A stretch of DNA of 33,462 nt from Reticulitermes lucifugus (GCA_026260175.1 JAKCWW010000180.1:75576-109037), one strand, 5' to 3'. Counted from the stretch's first letter, positions 10,098 to 18,694 are shown. Numbers and translations are program-made. The notes: generated by a model from the letters alone, not told the origin.

Positions 10098-10258
10098 ATT
10101 TCGGAGTCAATTGAATCGGAGTCTGTGTGTGACCCAGAGCCGGTCAGTGCGTTTTAGAGACCAGGAAACTCTCTTGCACCTGCCGAGAATCGAAAGATTC
10201 CTCGGTTTTCGTAGTCCTAGCCTAGTCACTACACTGACTGAGCTATCCAGACTCCCCA
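10015..10258 (-). mobile_element. SINE-A, near full copy
   Basis: On the minus strand: head GATAGCTCAGTCAGTGTAG (A box), B-box region TTTCGATTCTCGGCAGGTGC, body CTGACCGGCTCTGGGTC, and tail AAGCATGAGTGGAGCTGTAC with CTCCACTTCCCCATATGCC. The middle, with the GTAAAGCGGCC segment, is deleted. It lies just upstream of the open frame at 9624-10097 and supplies that frame's apparent start codon. Confidence 0.8.
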
Positions 10259-10399
10259 ACAAACAGCTATTATTTCTGTAAACAGCATTAAATAATTGGT
10301 ATTTGCCATGAAACCATATTTTTTGTGCAACAAGAAGATAATTCTTAAATGTGTTTAGATTAATTTCGAACTTCAATGGGTTAATGAAAGATACAGATT

Positions 10400-10556
10400 A
10401 ACCTTTATTTTATACATCCCGTTGTGATAATGTATAAACTACAATAAAATAAACCGTCATCACAACGAAAATTTTTATTGTCGGTATTTAGTTTTCATTA
10501 CAACATGTTTGGCCGGCTTGGCCAACTTGAGGTAATGCACAAGAATTTATATTTTT
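10400..10556 (-). mobile_element. Probable PLE terminal repeat fragment with hammerhead-like remnant
   Basis: On the minus strand: CTCAAGTTGGCC, AAGCC, GGCCAAACATGTTG, then TAATGAAAACTAAATACC and GACGGTTTATTTTATTGTAG. The copy at 13806-13885 has the same order: CTGAGGATGACGA, loop, TCGCCGAAACATGTAAG, then GGACGATTTATAATTTTAT. Termini of Penelope-like elements are known to carry hammerhead ribozymes, which fits this layout. The core is mutated (CTCAAGT, CAAAC), so this copy should not cleave. Confidence 0.4.
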
Positions 10557-10611
10557 TGCATTACCTCAAGATGGCCAAGCCGGCCAAACATGTTGTAATG
10601 AAAACTAAATA
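10485..10611. repeat. 55-bp near-perfect inverted repeat with 17-nt loop
   Basis: The left arm (10485-10539) starts TATTTAGTTTTCATTACAAC and the right arm (10557-10611) is its reverse complement with one mismatch. Both arms contain CATGTTTGGCCGGCTTGGCC. The loop is AT-rich. Sequence to the left continues the PLE-like terminus, so the right arm is probably the added inverted copy. Confidence 0.95.
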
Positions 10612-10779
10612 CATGTTGTTCAGAGCTGAACAAGGAAATTAAATATCCAGTTCCATAAAAGGCAGGGAATTTCCACAGCTGAGCGACCATTAGCTTATCA
10701 AGTAGGGTTCCATTTCATGAAGTAGTTTCGTCTGCTTCTGCTCAAGTACATTTCAAGGTTTACGAGAACTGGGGTTCTC

Positions 10780-11040
10780 ACGGCGGTGAAAGTTAACAGT
10801 CTTAGTAATACGAGGCCGTGTGGTTCGGTAGGTAGGTAGGTAGGTAGGTACCAACGTTTCGGAGGAACCTGTCGCCTCCATATTTGATGTGGACGACAGT
10901 GCAATACATGTTCTATCTTAACGATGCAGCAGGGGTTTTCCGAATCGTTGGTAACTATCAAGTCACAAGGCGTCACCTGAAGACTAACACTGCTGTTTTT
11001 AAAGGCCAAACGGTTAGTCTAACACTGAAACGTTTGAGAG
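10780..11040. repeat. Palindromic element with both arms and hammerhead-like centres
   Basis: The left arm runs on the minus strand: GGAGGCGACAGGTTCCTCCG, AAACGTTGGTACC, a GGTA repeat (10828-10851), then ACACGGCCTCGTATTAC and TTCACCGCCGTGAGAACC. The right arm runs on the plus strand: GATGCAGCAGGGGTTTTCCG, AATCGTTGGTAACTATCAAG, TCACAAGGCGTCACCTGAAG, ACTAACACTG. The arms mirror each other around 10885-10915. The right arm is followed by a second CCTGAAGA ... GAAACG. The frame at 10698-11009 (PPKRWYLPTYLPTEPHGL...) is a translation of this repeat, not a gene. Confidence 0.65.
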
Positions 11041-11044
11041 GCAA

Positions 11045-11765
11045 TTAAACAAGCTTTTCCTTCTACGCTATCAGTGTCTTATCATCACGCACATTCTAAA
11101 CTCACATTAATGCCAACTTCTGAGTCAAGGTTATTTTCTATGTCCGTCCGAACATTTAATCGATACGCAGTAAACGAATTACTTAATGAGAAATTACATT
11201 ACTTCATCATTCAGGAGATTTCTCATTTCACGACGTAATTTTTCTTGTCCTGCTGCTGCCGCTGTACTGTCAACGTTTAGGACTCTACGCACCCATCCGA
11301 CTCTCACCGCTCATCCGACCAATTCTTTCAGGTCCCCCCTCCCCCAACGTCTTTTCTGCCCAGAGGTTTGTATGACATTGCTCTGTTAGGCAGGTGATAC
11401 GAAGCAAGTTCCGTACGGAGTATTCACAAATATTAGACGCTACTGTCAGAAATTTAGTCGACCGCGCAACCTGGCACCCGGTGTTTGTGCACCCCAGCTA
11501 TTACCCTTCGTCCTTTCTGCTTGGACACACCATATGGAACATTACCTTCCTTAAGACATCGACTCCGCATCAATTCGCCATGATGGCAACGTACACTGAA
11601 ACGCTGGAAGAGCTTCGACATACCATGGCTAAACTCTGCAAGCCAAGTTATATATTATATTACACACAAGTTTAATAAAATATTTCTTTTATTTAAAAGG
11701 TATTATGTACGCACTGACAATCTTCGAAGATACATAAAAGGATAGTGGTCCCAGAAACTACCTCC
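11045..11765. other. Two adjacent short frames, unassigned
   Basis: The plus-strand frames at 11186-11389 (67 codons, with LRTHPTLTAHPTNSFRSPLP) and 11394-11675 (93 codons) follow each other with a 4-nt gap. Neither has a domain I recognise. A poly-pyrimidine patch sits at 11330-11350. I do not support a gene call. Confidence 0.25.
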
Positions 11766-11769
11766 TACC

Positions 11770-11890
11770 CTCGCTTATGCCGTGAAGCAGGAGGCAGCAG
11801 GTTCCTCCGAAACGTGGGTACCTACTTACCAAATTAACGGCGTCATACCTTAGAAGACCTTAATGTAGACAGAAATTTTTTTGGTGACAG
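11770..11890 (+). repeat. Palindromic element, right arm
   Basis: GTGAAGCAGGAGGCAGCAGG, TTCCTCCGAAACGTGGGTAC, CTACTTACCAAATTAACGGC, GTCATACCTTAGAAGACC. GGAGG can pair with CCTCC between the CTGAAGA-like and GAAAC boxes. No mirrored left arm is visible upstream. Confidence 0.6.
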
Positions 11891-11894
11891 CTTT

Positions 11895-12160
11895 CAAGGT
11901 TACCTAAACGTTTTATTATATCATGCTAACGTATAGGCCTACGTATGTGTCTACACATGTCACATTTTATAATGGGACACAAAAAGCTGCAGGCTGTGTG
12001 AGAAGCAAACGACTTCGTAACTCTTCTGGGCTGACATACTCCCCCTTGGCATGCTACGATATGCCAGTCTCGACCACATGTTACGACTCGTTGGAACAGA
12101 ATCTTTGCTGACAAGCTCAGCTCTGTTCGGCTTCTCAGGATATTCCTCGCCTTTTATTGT
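11895..12160. other. No recognisable feature
   Basis: The short overlapping frames on both strands (11923-12111 plus, 11926-12114 minus) are not credible genes. A modestly GC-richer patch lies near 12020-12110. Confidence 0.3.
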
Positions 12161-12164
12161 ACCT

Positions 12165-12365
12165 ACAGGTTAATTACAATGTTCTGGAAAAGGTGCCACT
12201 GCTCCACATTATAAGCGAAGTAAATCCAGTCCATAAACTTCACATTTAATTTCTTTAGGTCCATTTTAATATTATCCTCCCAACTATGCCAAGGTATCCA
12301 ACCCAAGTGGTCTATTTCTTTCAGATTTTTCAACCAAAACCCTCTAAGCATTTCTACTAACAATA
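12165..12365 (-). pseudogene. Non-LTR retrotransposon, C-terminal tail
   Basis: The minus frame ends HLGWIPWHSWEDNIKMDLKK, LNVKFMDWIYFAYNVEQWHL, FQNIVINL and then a stop. This is the same family tail as at 7380-7645 and 9045-9475 (RPRRRWEDNIKMDL ... DWI.LAQDRDRW ... MNL). Here it stays in one frame to about the expected family end, but the RP-R-R-R run has decayed. Everything upstream of the tail is missing. Confidence 0.8.
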
Positions 12366-12369
12366 GTAC

Positions 12370-12930
12370 CTCCGTACATTTAATTACGAGTCAGGAGTAA
12401 CACCAATATGATGACCATAAGAACGTCTGAGAGGTTGGAGCAATTACAACGCCACTTATTGTAGGTTTTGAAATTATCGATGGCAATAGCATTTCGAAAA
12501 AAAATATTAAACTGTGTTGAAGTAAAATTGTTGTAAAATGTTTAAGAATAATACTGTGGACAAGTAAACTCTAAACTCAGCTTTCACTTTGATAGCGATA
12601 ACGAACCGCCGAAGTTGCATAATAATGACAGTTACGAAATCTTATTGGTTATGATTCTGTTCTAATAACTTATAATAGAGACATTATCTTTCTGATAAAC
12701 TGATCTAAATCCAAACACATACAGAAGAAGGGTACAGATACGCACGACAAATAACAGACAGGAGTGTCTGTGTCTGATGAAATTTAAAGGACTGGTACAG
12801 TCGTTTATGACTCTGCCGATCCTTGCTGGTTAACAAAACAAAACACGCCCTGTACTTTAATATTAAAAAAGATGTACGTTTCCATTCTGTGTATTTATGC
12901 GTTGTCTTCTCTTCTGACAATAAATAGCGA
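12370..12930. other. No recognisable feature
   Basis: AT-rich; the minus frame at 12705-12920 is unassigned. The downstream edge merges into the dispersed repeat at 12935-13030. Confidence 0.35.
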
Positions 12931-12934
12931 TCAT

Positions 12935-13030
12935 GTCCCTAAATATCACCGACCGACAGGCATTTCTAATGGAGACGGTGTGTTTTCTGTGAGTAGAGAA
13001 CTGAAATGTTAAATATTATTTAGATAACCT
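12935..13030 (+). repeat. Dispersed repeat of unknown class, copy 2
   Basis: Partner of 7170-7275: same order of TAATGGAGAC, a T/G-rich block, GAACTGAA.TG and TATTATTTAG, in the same orientation about 5.8 kb away. Confidence 0.5.
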
Positions 13031-13215
13031 TCTTCAGAGATTTACTATGTTCCACTACTTTGCTTCCACAATAGTAAAATGTTGTTCCATACGTTAGGGC
13101 GAAGGCACAGGGCAGGACAATGTACTACGACAACGGTGGGGCTGAGCCAGAGCCATCTGGCCGCCACTTCGATCGTTCAGTTATTCTTTTAATTAAGTAA
13201 TTTTAATATATTGCG

Positions 13216-13492
13216 GTGGAGATAAGCCGATCCCAGCGGCCGCGCGGTCTAAAGCGTGGGTCTACGGCCGCCCGCATGCTGGGATTGCGGGTTCGAATTC
13301 CGCCGGGGGCATGGATGTCTGTCTCTTGTGAGTGTTTTATGTTGTTAGGTAGAGGCCTCTGCGACGGGCCGATCACTCATCCACAGGAGTCCTACCGGCT
13401 GTGGTGTGTCACAATCAGTGCGATCGAGGAACCTCATAGAGGCGGCCTAGGCCCACGACGGTTGTCGAGCCATGAAACAAAAGTGGAGATAA
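13216..13492 (+). mobile_element. SINE-D with tRNA-Leu-like head and perfect target-site duplication
   Basis: The element body is 13226-13482. The head has A box GCGGCCGCGCGGTCTAAAGC and B box GGGTTCGAATTCC; the GGTCTAAGGCG-type A box resembles tRNA-Leu. The body has TGTCTGTCTCTTGTGAGTGT, GAGGCCTCTGCG, GAGTCCTACCGGCTGTGG and GGCGGCCTAGGCCCACGACG, ending GAGCCATGAAACAAAA. GTGGAGATAA is repeated exactly at 13216-13225 and 13483-13492, so both ends are defined. It is not a working tRNA gene: the head runs directly into an unrelated body. Confidence 0.9.
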
Positions 13493-13499
13493 TTACGTA

Positions 13500-13798
13500 A
13501 TCACTAGCTTCATAATTTCACCAAAAATTAGCCGTGTCTTTCGAAGGCTTGATAGGAATGTCAAATCCTGCAAATCTGCAGGACTTGATCGTTTTGCATT
13601 AAATTTTCGTTACTAGATGTGATTATGCACATAACCACATACAAGGTGAACAACGGCATATCAACGAATTTTATACAAAAATAAGTCAGCATCGCGTTGT
13701 CAATTGTATCCACATTTTTATCTTTATGACTGCCATTATTTAACATTTTTAACATTTTACCTTTAACATTGTATATGGAAATTGGATATGCTGGTTTA
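13500..13798. other. AT-rich stretch, possibly flank of the PLE-like terminus
   Basis: The minus frame at 13561-13854 runs through low-complexity AACATTTTTAACATTTTACC sequence and is not credible. The region could belong to the element ending at 13885. Confidence 0.3.
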
Positions 13799-13805
13799 TA
13801 ATAAT

Positions 13806-13885
13806 GTATTCCTGAGGATGACGATTTATCGCCGAAACATGTAAGAGAGTTCATGTGTATGGACGATTTATAATTTTATATAAAG
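13806..13885 (+). repeat. PLE-like terminus with hammerhead-like motif
   Basis: CTGAGGA (13812-13818), one unpaired T, GACGA pairing mostly with TCGCC around TTTA (one A-C mismatch), GAAAC (13834-13838), AT, GT, A. The flanks pair poorly as stem I. Downstream GGACGATTTATAATTTTAT resembles the sequence flanking the motif at 10400-10556. Confidence 0.5.
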
Positions 13886-13944
13886 TTTATGCATTTGTTG
13901 GTGTATATGATGACTATAGGTACAATAACAAATAATATTAAATA

Positions 13945-14150
13945 TGTATTCTGGAGGTTTCTAGTTCGAATCACGGCCTGGACATTGACTATGCTGACTG
14001 GAGATTGTTGTGGTTTTGCTCAGTCCCCCCAGGCAAGTTCTATGGCAGTAACTATGTTATTGTCACGACTGTTTCCATGCACATCCTTTCCAGTTTATCA
14101 TTCACAAATAATCCCACAACTGGACGCTTTATTGGCTCACCCACTGATAT
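13945..14150 (+). mobile_element. SINE-C
   Basis: ATTCTGGAGGTTTCTAGTTC and CGAATCACGGCCTGGACATT form the B-box region; then TTGTGGTTTTGCTCAGTCCC and TGCACATCCTTTCCAGTT match the family order. It is followed by an opposed copy at 14285-14465. The 131-codon frame at 13889-14284 reads through it and is not a gene. Confidence 0.65.
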
Positions 14151-14284
14151 CAGCAAGTGAACCACTGATAAGGAACAGTTGCGCCCACACCAAAGAAGCC
14201 AGTTCTGACACCATTTTGTGTGCATTAGACATGGTGAATGTTCTGAATTATGCACTTCTTTATGAAAAATACCGAATGAAATGA

Positions 14285-14465
14285 AATTGCGCAAATTGAA
14301 AGTACGAGGAAGCAAGTGGCAGTGGACTAAACTAGTGGCACCATCTGAGCACTTGCCAATGAGTGACTGAGGAAAACCACAAACACCTCAGTCACAATAG
14401 CCGGTGACACGGAGTTCCAGAATACAAATGAGAAGCACCACTGCTTGCTCGATTACAGAAATGAT
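14285..14465 (-). mobile_element. SINE-C, inverted relative to its neighbour
   Basis: On the minus strand: ATTCTGGAACTCCGTGTCAC, CGGCTATTGTGACTGAGGTG, TTTGTGGTTTTCCTCAGTCA. This is the family signature in the orientation opposite to 13945-14150, about 130 bp away. Confidence 0.6.
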
Positions 14466-14579
14466 GAATATCGTAATCTTGTCGGACGATGAGACTGAAC
14501 AGACTGTGTCTGGCACGATCGTTCGCTGACACTATTCTGTACGTGTTCGCAGATCAGCGGCCTTGAACTTGGAAGGGGA

Positions 14580-14592
14580 GGAGGGGGGGGGA
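14580..14592. repeat. Short G-run
   Basis: GAGGGGGGGGGAA; low complexity with no further structure. Confidence 0.7.
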
Positions 14593-14789
14593 ATGATCCT
14601 GTCGTGACTAAAGGCATGGCAGATAGTGACCGATATTTATGTCGAGTTGACGAATATACGTCGTGGTACATTGGTCATGGTCACTGTGTTACAAGCACGA
14701 GAGTGTGACTTCAAGGACGCTCTTAACTTCTGGGATACGGGTTACCTGTGGTGTTGCGAGACAGCGCGGCTGTGAAACTACTGGCCCAT

Positions 14790-14992
14790 TATCATCCACC
14801 GAATAATACATAAACGAATATGGGTGGGGAGGGAGAAGCCGAAATGCTTGGAGAAAAATCTGTCCCAATGCCCTTTTATTCACCACAAACCCCACAAAGA
14901 TAGCCCTGAGATCGAAAACAGGACTCCCCGGTAAGAGACCGGCATTAACCGCCTGAGATACGGCACGGCCAACGAAGCTTCTTAGTGACATT
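14790..14992 (-). mobile_element. SINE-B
   Basis: On the minus strand: GTATCTCAGGCGGTTAATGC (A-box-like), TTTTCGATCTCAGGGC (B-box-like), TTTGTGGGGTTTGTGGTGAA, GGGCATTGGGACAGATTTTT, CTCCAAGCATTTCGGC. The same order is found at 18375-18690. TTAACGACGC just beyond (15000-15009) is also typical of this repeat group. Confidence 0.65.
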
Positions 14993-15119
14993 CTTAGTTT
15001 AACGACGCTCTTTTAACTACACGGGGTAAACAGTGTCGATAATGTAGTGATTAATTAGGAAATGCGTAGGAGAAATTGCCTGTGGCCTAGGTTAGAACCT
15101 TAAAGAGTTCCTCCTCCTT

Positions 15120-15210
15120 TACCTTATTTGCTTAAAGTCGATTTCCCAGCCGCCCAGACCGACGCGTAATCACTACACTTACAAGCTATACTAACTCCTT
15201 TCAGTTTAAC
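15120..15210 (-). mobile_element. Possible SINE head fragment
   Basis: On the minus strand TATAGCTTGTAAGTGTAGTG resembles the A-box region of SINE-A, followed by GGGAAATCGACTTT as a poor B box. The body is not recognisable. Confidence 0.3.
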
Positions 15211-15469
15211 TACCAGTAGTGGACAAGCACATGTGCCTAGGCTTTCTCAACAGTTCCTCAGATACCAAAATCGAAAGAGATTTAGTCAGATGACCATGGT
15301 TGCCAGTGAAAAATATGAAAGAAAATTTTTGTATTAATATTAATTTATATCTCACAAAAACTTAATTTTTTTAACTCAGTGCATAATATGGCCGACATTG
15401 CGCATCGGATAATCATTCTTACACTTACTTCCATACCCTCTGTATGTACTTTTGTTTTAACCTTAATTA

Positions 15470-15720
15470 CCCACGTTCCTACTCACTTAACATCCTCATT
15501 TCCTCCACCTTTTCCCAAGTTCTCTTCCTTACCTTCTGACTCGGTTGTTTCCCCATTTCGTTCCTCTCATAATTCTTCCTGTTACTTTCTTATTAAATGT
15601 TATTTCTACTGTATTTTATTATAACGCCTCTATTACAGACATTTCTGCTTCTTTCGTTTTTCCCCCCTCAACAAAGAGTCGTCGCCTCACCCCCCCCACC
15701 TTCTAAGGCCAAACGTTCTC
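15470..15720 (+). repeat. Pyrimidine-rich tract
   Basis: A long C/T-biased stretch (CATTTCCTCCACCTTTTCCC, TTTCGTTTTTCCCCCCTCAA). The frame at 15379-15624 is a consequence of this bias. Confidence 0.6.
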
Positions 15721-15784
15721 ATGAGCTCCCTCTAAGCCCTAGGTCTAATTCGACCTTCCATAATATATGAACATATTTTCCCAG

Positions 15785-15900
15785 CCGGTTTACTCTTCTA
15801 CCCTGAACCTGGAGCCAGCAGATTACTCCGAAACGTTTGATACAGTCTACTCCCACACGGCTGCATCAGCCAAAAGCAGTATCAGCATCAGCAAAGTACG
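15785..15900 (+). repeat. Palindromic element, right arm
   Basis: CCTGAACCTGGAGCCAGCAG, ATTACTCCGAAACGTTTGAT, ACAGTCTACTCCCACACGGC. GGAG pairs with CTCC between the CTGAA- and GAAAC boxes. No left arm is evident. Confidence 0.55.
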
Positions 15901-15904
15901 GCTG

Positions 15905-16255
15905 TAAAGCAGTTAGGAGACATTTCGTGACCTGTGTTGTGTGCACATTCTTAATTCTGTCTGGTGCCATGACTTCATGCCTCTTAGAACACTGTGATTT
16001 CATTACAGGGCATGAGATCTGCATAGGATGCGCCTGTAATTCAATAGAACACAACTCCTTGCGTAGGAAGATTCGTTCTATTTTTAACTTATTTCAGTCT
16101 GGATGGTGGGAGTAAGTTTAATTTAGAAACAGCCCCCGCTTTTAAAGAAGTTGCCACTTGTTGATGAATTACACCGGTTACCATGGATACGAAATGCTGA
16201 CGCGATGCACAGCTCGTACGTAACAGGGTTTACTGGCCAATCACATGCAATGCGA
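15905..16255. other. No recognisable feature
   Basis: The overlapping frames at 15837-16115 plus and 15866-16054 minus are unassigned. Confidence 0.3.
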
Positions 16256-16261
16256 CGGTCT

Positions 16262-16298
16262 AGTGTTCCTTGAAATGCCATGCATTTCAAGGAACACT
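16262..16298. repeat. Perfect 17-bp palindrome with 3-nt loop
   Basis: AGTGTTCCTTGAAATGC (16262-16278), CAT, GCATTTCAAGGAACACT (16282-16298). It is not part of any repeat family recognised in this window. Confidence 0.95.
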
Positions 16299-16609
16299 TC
16301 ACAGACTATATTTAATGTGTGGTGTTAGTGCTTTCCTACAGCCAGATCTTCCTGGAGTAAATTAGCGTCGTGTGAAAACGGAATTAAAATTATGACAGAA
16401 AATTGTTTCAGAAAAGCATTTTCACTAATTTCATACAGACACTCATTACTCGATACATGCAGTTGGAACATTAAGCGGGACAATTTGGCAAATCCCACCG
16501 ATAGCCACGGTCTCGCTTACACAGAACATTATGCATTATAGCCCTTGCGGGGCACTCTTGTGTCTGTATTCGTAACTTACGGAAATATGATATCAGTATC
16601 TCAGTCCAT

Positions 16610-16800
16610 ACAGCATTGAATGATAAGATGATGATAATGAACTGAAAATGACGCGTAGGGAAGTGGCTGTGACCTAAACTATCCCAGAATTTGCCTTCAG
16701 GAACCAAGGAAAACCTATCAGAATAGCCGGTGTCTCGGCCTGGATTAAAACCGGGCACCTCCCGAATACAAATCTCAATTGCCATCGCTACACCAAGCTG
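16610..16800 (-). mobile_element. SINE-C, near full copy
   Basis: On the minus strand: CTTGGTGTAGCGATGGCAAT, TATTCGGGAGGTGCCCGGTT (B box drifted to CCCGGTTTTAATCC), GGCCGAGACACCGGCTATTC, GGTTTTCCTTGGTTCCTGAA. This copy retains the most complete head of SINE-C in the window. Confidence 0.75.
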
Positions 16801-16804
16801 TTCA

Positions 16805-17420
16805 GTTTGATATTATTGTGTCGTCACTGTGTAGTTATTCCTTAGCTTCGGAAAATGAGGAAACCTCCGTATTTGTGAACTGGGTCAATGAGTCAGTAGA
16901 CATGCAGCCACCCACTCTTATCTGCTGCAACCCACACTTCATACTGCCATGGCGTAGGGGTTGAGAGAGAGGGGGGTCGCTAAAATGGTCGAACTACTTC
17001 AGGCGGACACGGAGGGCGCCGTAGCAACGCCGACGGACGGCAGCTGTACTATCCTCGAGACGTCGCCACGAGCTCTGCTCCTACGAAGTAACTGTCATCG
17101 TGTCCTCGTATATCACCTAACAGCCCCATCACGGCTCGATGGCCCAGATGATCCTCGATGACACTCCTTGGAGACGTGTAGTTACACTGAATTAGAATGG
17201 TGTGGAATGGAAAAGCAGAACTGGCGGAATGAACAGGCATGACAACAGAAACCCAGACATAAGCGATCCCCTTGAGAACGCCTTACGAACTGCCTAACGA
17301 TTATGAAATGTTACATGCAAGACTAAAACCCCCGACAATGATTAATGTACCAGCCTACTGTTCGAAATATCTCGGTTTCGATCCCAACCTTCGACACTAA
17401 CTTACAATATAATACAAAAT
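16805..17420. other. GC-richer patch without a recognised gene
   Basis: The plus frame at 16961-17161 (66 codons, MRERGVAKMVELLQADTEGA...) lies in the most CpG-rich part (about 16975-17160). No domain, start context or splice signal lets me call an exon. Confidence 0.3.
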
Positions 17421-17424
17421 TAAG

Positions 17425-17585
17425 ATTATTGTCTACCAAACCACACGGACTCTCATCCCTCAAGATCATAATATTAATACTAACACCTATAACAATCCAT
17501 AGCAATAACAGAAACCTGTCAGCATAATAACACCCATTCACCTGAAGACGGGAGAAGAAACTGCCCCCGAAATATCGTATCTGCA
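17425..17585 (+). repeat. Palindromic-element body and degenerate centre
   Basis: TACCAAACCACACGGACTCT, CATCCCTCAAGATCATAATA matches the arm consensus (ACCTACCAAA..ACACGG..TCACATCCC.GAAGA). About 70 bp further, CCTGAAGACGGG, GCCCCCGAAATATCG gives a weak CTGAAGA/GAAA hairpin. The two parts may be one rearranged copy or two. Confidence 0.45.
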
Positions 17586-17843
17586 ATACACTTACCTGAG
17601 CTAAATGACATAGTCCAAAACAATTCCGGTATAATCAACCGCTGTTATGATCATTTAGGGAACCACTACACCAATAAATTTTAATACGTAAAACTGTCCT
17701 TTTCTCATGAATGGCCCAAAACGTCCCGTTAATAGGTTTTCTAAATCTTATTTACAGCCACACGAGATAACTTCTTGGACGGGCGGCTGAGCCCATCGCA
17801 AGGCATCTACTTACACAGGTCAAAACGAACACACAAGAAACGC

Positions 17844-18170
17844 ATATATATATATATATATATACATACATGCCGATCCCAGTGGCCGTGCGGTCTAAGG
17901 CGTGGGTCTGCGGCCGCTCGCTTACTAGGNNNNNNNNNNNNNNNNNNNNNNNNNNNNNNNNNNNNNNNNNNNNNNNNNNTGTCTGTCTCTTGTGAGTGTT
18001 GTGTGTTGTCAGGTAGAGGTCTCTGCGCCGGGCTGGTCACTCGTCCAGAGGAGTCCTACCGAGTGTGTTGTGTATAATGTGTGTGATCATGAAATCTCGA
18101 AATGAGGAGGCCTAGGCACCCGAAAAGGGGCTGTTGAGCCATAAAAAAAAATATATATATATACATACAC
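17844..18170 (+). mobile_element. SINE-D, second copy, broken by the assembly gap
   Basis: GCCGATCCCAGTGGCCGTGC, GGTCTAAGGCGTGGGTCTGC is the tRNA-Leu-like head; after the N run TGTCTGTCTCTTGTGAGTGT, GAGGTCTCTGCGCCGGGC and GAGTCCTACCGAGTGTG follow the copy at 13226-13482. Both sides carry TA-repeat sequence running into ATACATACA (17844-17870 and about 18149-18170), consistent with insertion into a microsatellite with target duplication. Confidence 0.85.
17930..17979. other. Assembly gap, 50 N
   Basis: Exactly fifty N. By alignment with the intact SINE-D, the missing part is the B box and following bases, about 32 nt, so 50 is probably a placeholder length. Confidence 0.95.
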
Positions 18171-18191
18171 ACATGCATACATACATACATG
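18146..18191. repeat. TA / CATA microsatellite
   Basis: ATATATATATATACATACAC followed by ATGCATACATACATACATG, directly after the A-rich end of SINE-D. Confidence 0.9.
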
Positions 18192-18374
18192 TCCCAAGTG
18201 CATTTCGAATCCATGATCTTGTGTCCAAGAGTTATGAGAAACTACACGCCTGGTCATTGTGGTCGGCGTTAATAATATCTAACAGAAATTCCAGGCTCGT
18301 CCACAAGTATACCTACCCTTTCACGACTTCCACTTTCGCTTTCCGCCACTAATATAAACTCCCCTCTCTTTATA

Positions 18375-18690
18375 CATTAACCCTTTCAAGTCCGCAACAA
18401 ATGAAAGTACTGTTCTTCCTTGATGCTCGCCGACATCGGAAAGAGTGTCAGGTTTGTTGGAAGGTCCCCAGATTTTGGCCGTTTGTAATGCAAAGAGCAG
18501 CTCTGAAGATGACGATTAGTATGACGCATTGTTGGAAACATACTGACAGTGGAAAACCGAAATACCTGGAGAAAAACCTATCCCAGTGACACTTCGTGCA
18601 CCACAAATCTCACATGTATCGGCCAAGGCTCGAACACGGGCAGCCACGGTGACAGCTGGCGACTGACCGCTTGGTCAGCCTATGTGAGGT
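18375..18690 (-). mobile_element. SINE-B, first of two adjacent copies
   Basis: On the minus strand: CGGTCAGTCGCC near the head, B box CGTGTTCGAGCCTTGGCC, GAGATTTGTGGTGCACGAAG, CACTGGGATAGGTTTTTCTC, CAGGTATTTCGGTTTTCC, then a distal part with CAAACGGCCAAAATC, GGACCTTCCAACAAACC and CCGATGTCGGCGAG. The distal part matches the neighbour at 18695-18985, so both are long copies. Confidence 0.75.
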
Positions 18691-18694
18691 CAGA

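Noticed and set aside
10698..11009. 103-codon minus-strand gene
   Set aside because: It is the translation of the palindromic repeat arm, as shown by the GGTA repeat and mirrored copy.
11186..11675. Two-part gene split by a frameshift
   Set aside because: Adjacent frames looked tempting, but neither half resembles a protein family and no repeat copy links them.
13226..13310. tRNA-Leu gene
   Set aside because: Good A and B boxes, but the sequence runs on into a repeated body, is flanked by target duplications and recurs at 17870; it is a SINE head.
13889..14284. 131-codon plus-strand gene
   Set aside because: Reads through the SINE-C copy; the conserved part is the SINE, not a protein.
14689..14991. 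100-codon minus-strand gene
   Set aside because: Its N-terminal part is translated SINE-B head and body.
16961..17161. CpG-rich exon or promoter
   Set aside because: GC-richer than its surroundings but without clear promoter elements or protein similarity.
17323..17586. 87-codon minus-strand gene
   Set aside because: Overlaps repeat body and a degenerate hammerhead-like hairpin; no domain.
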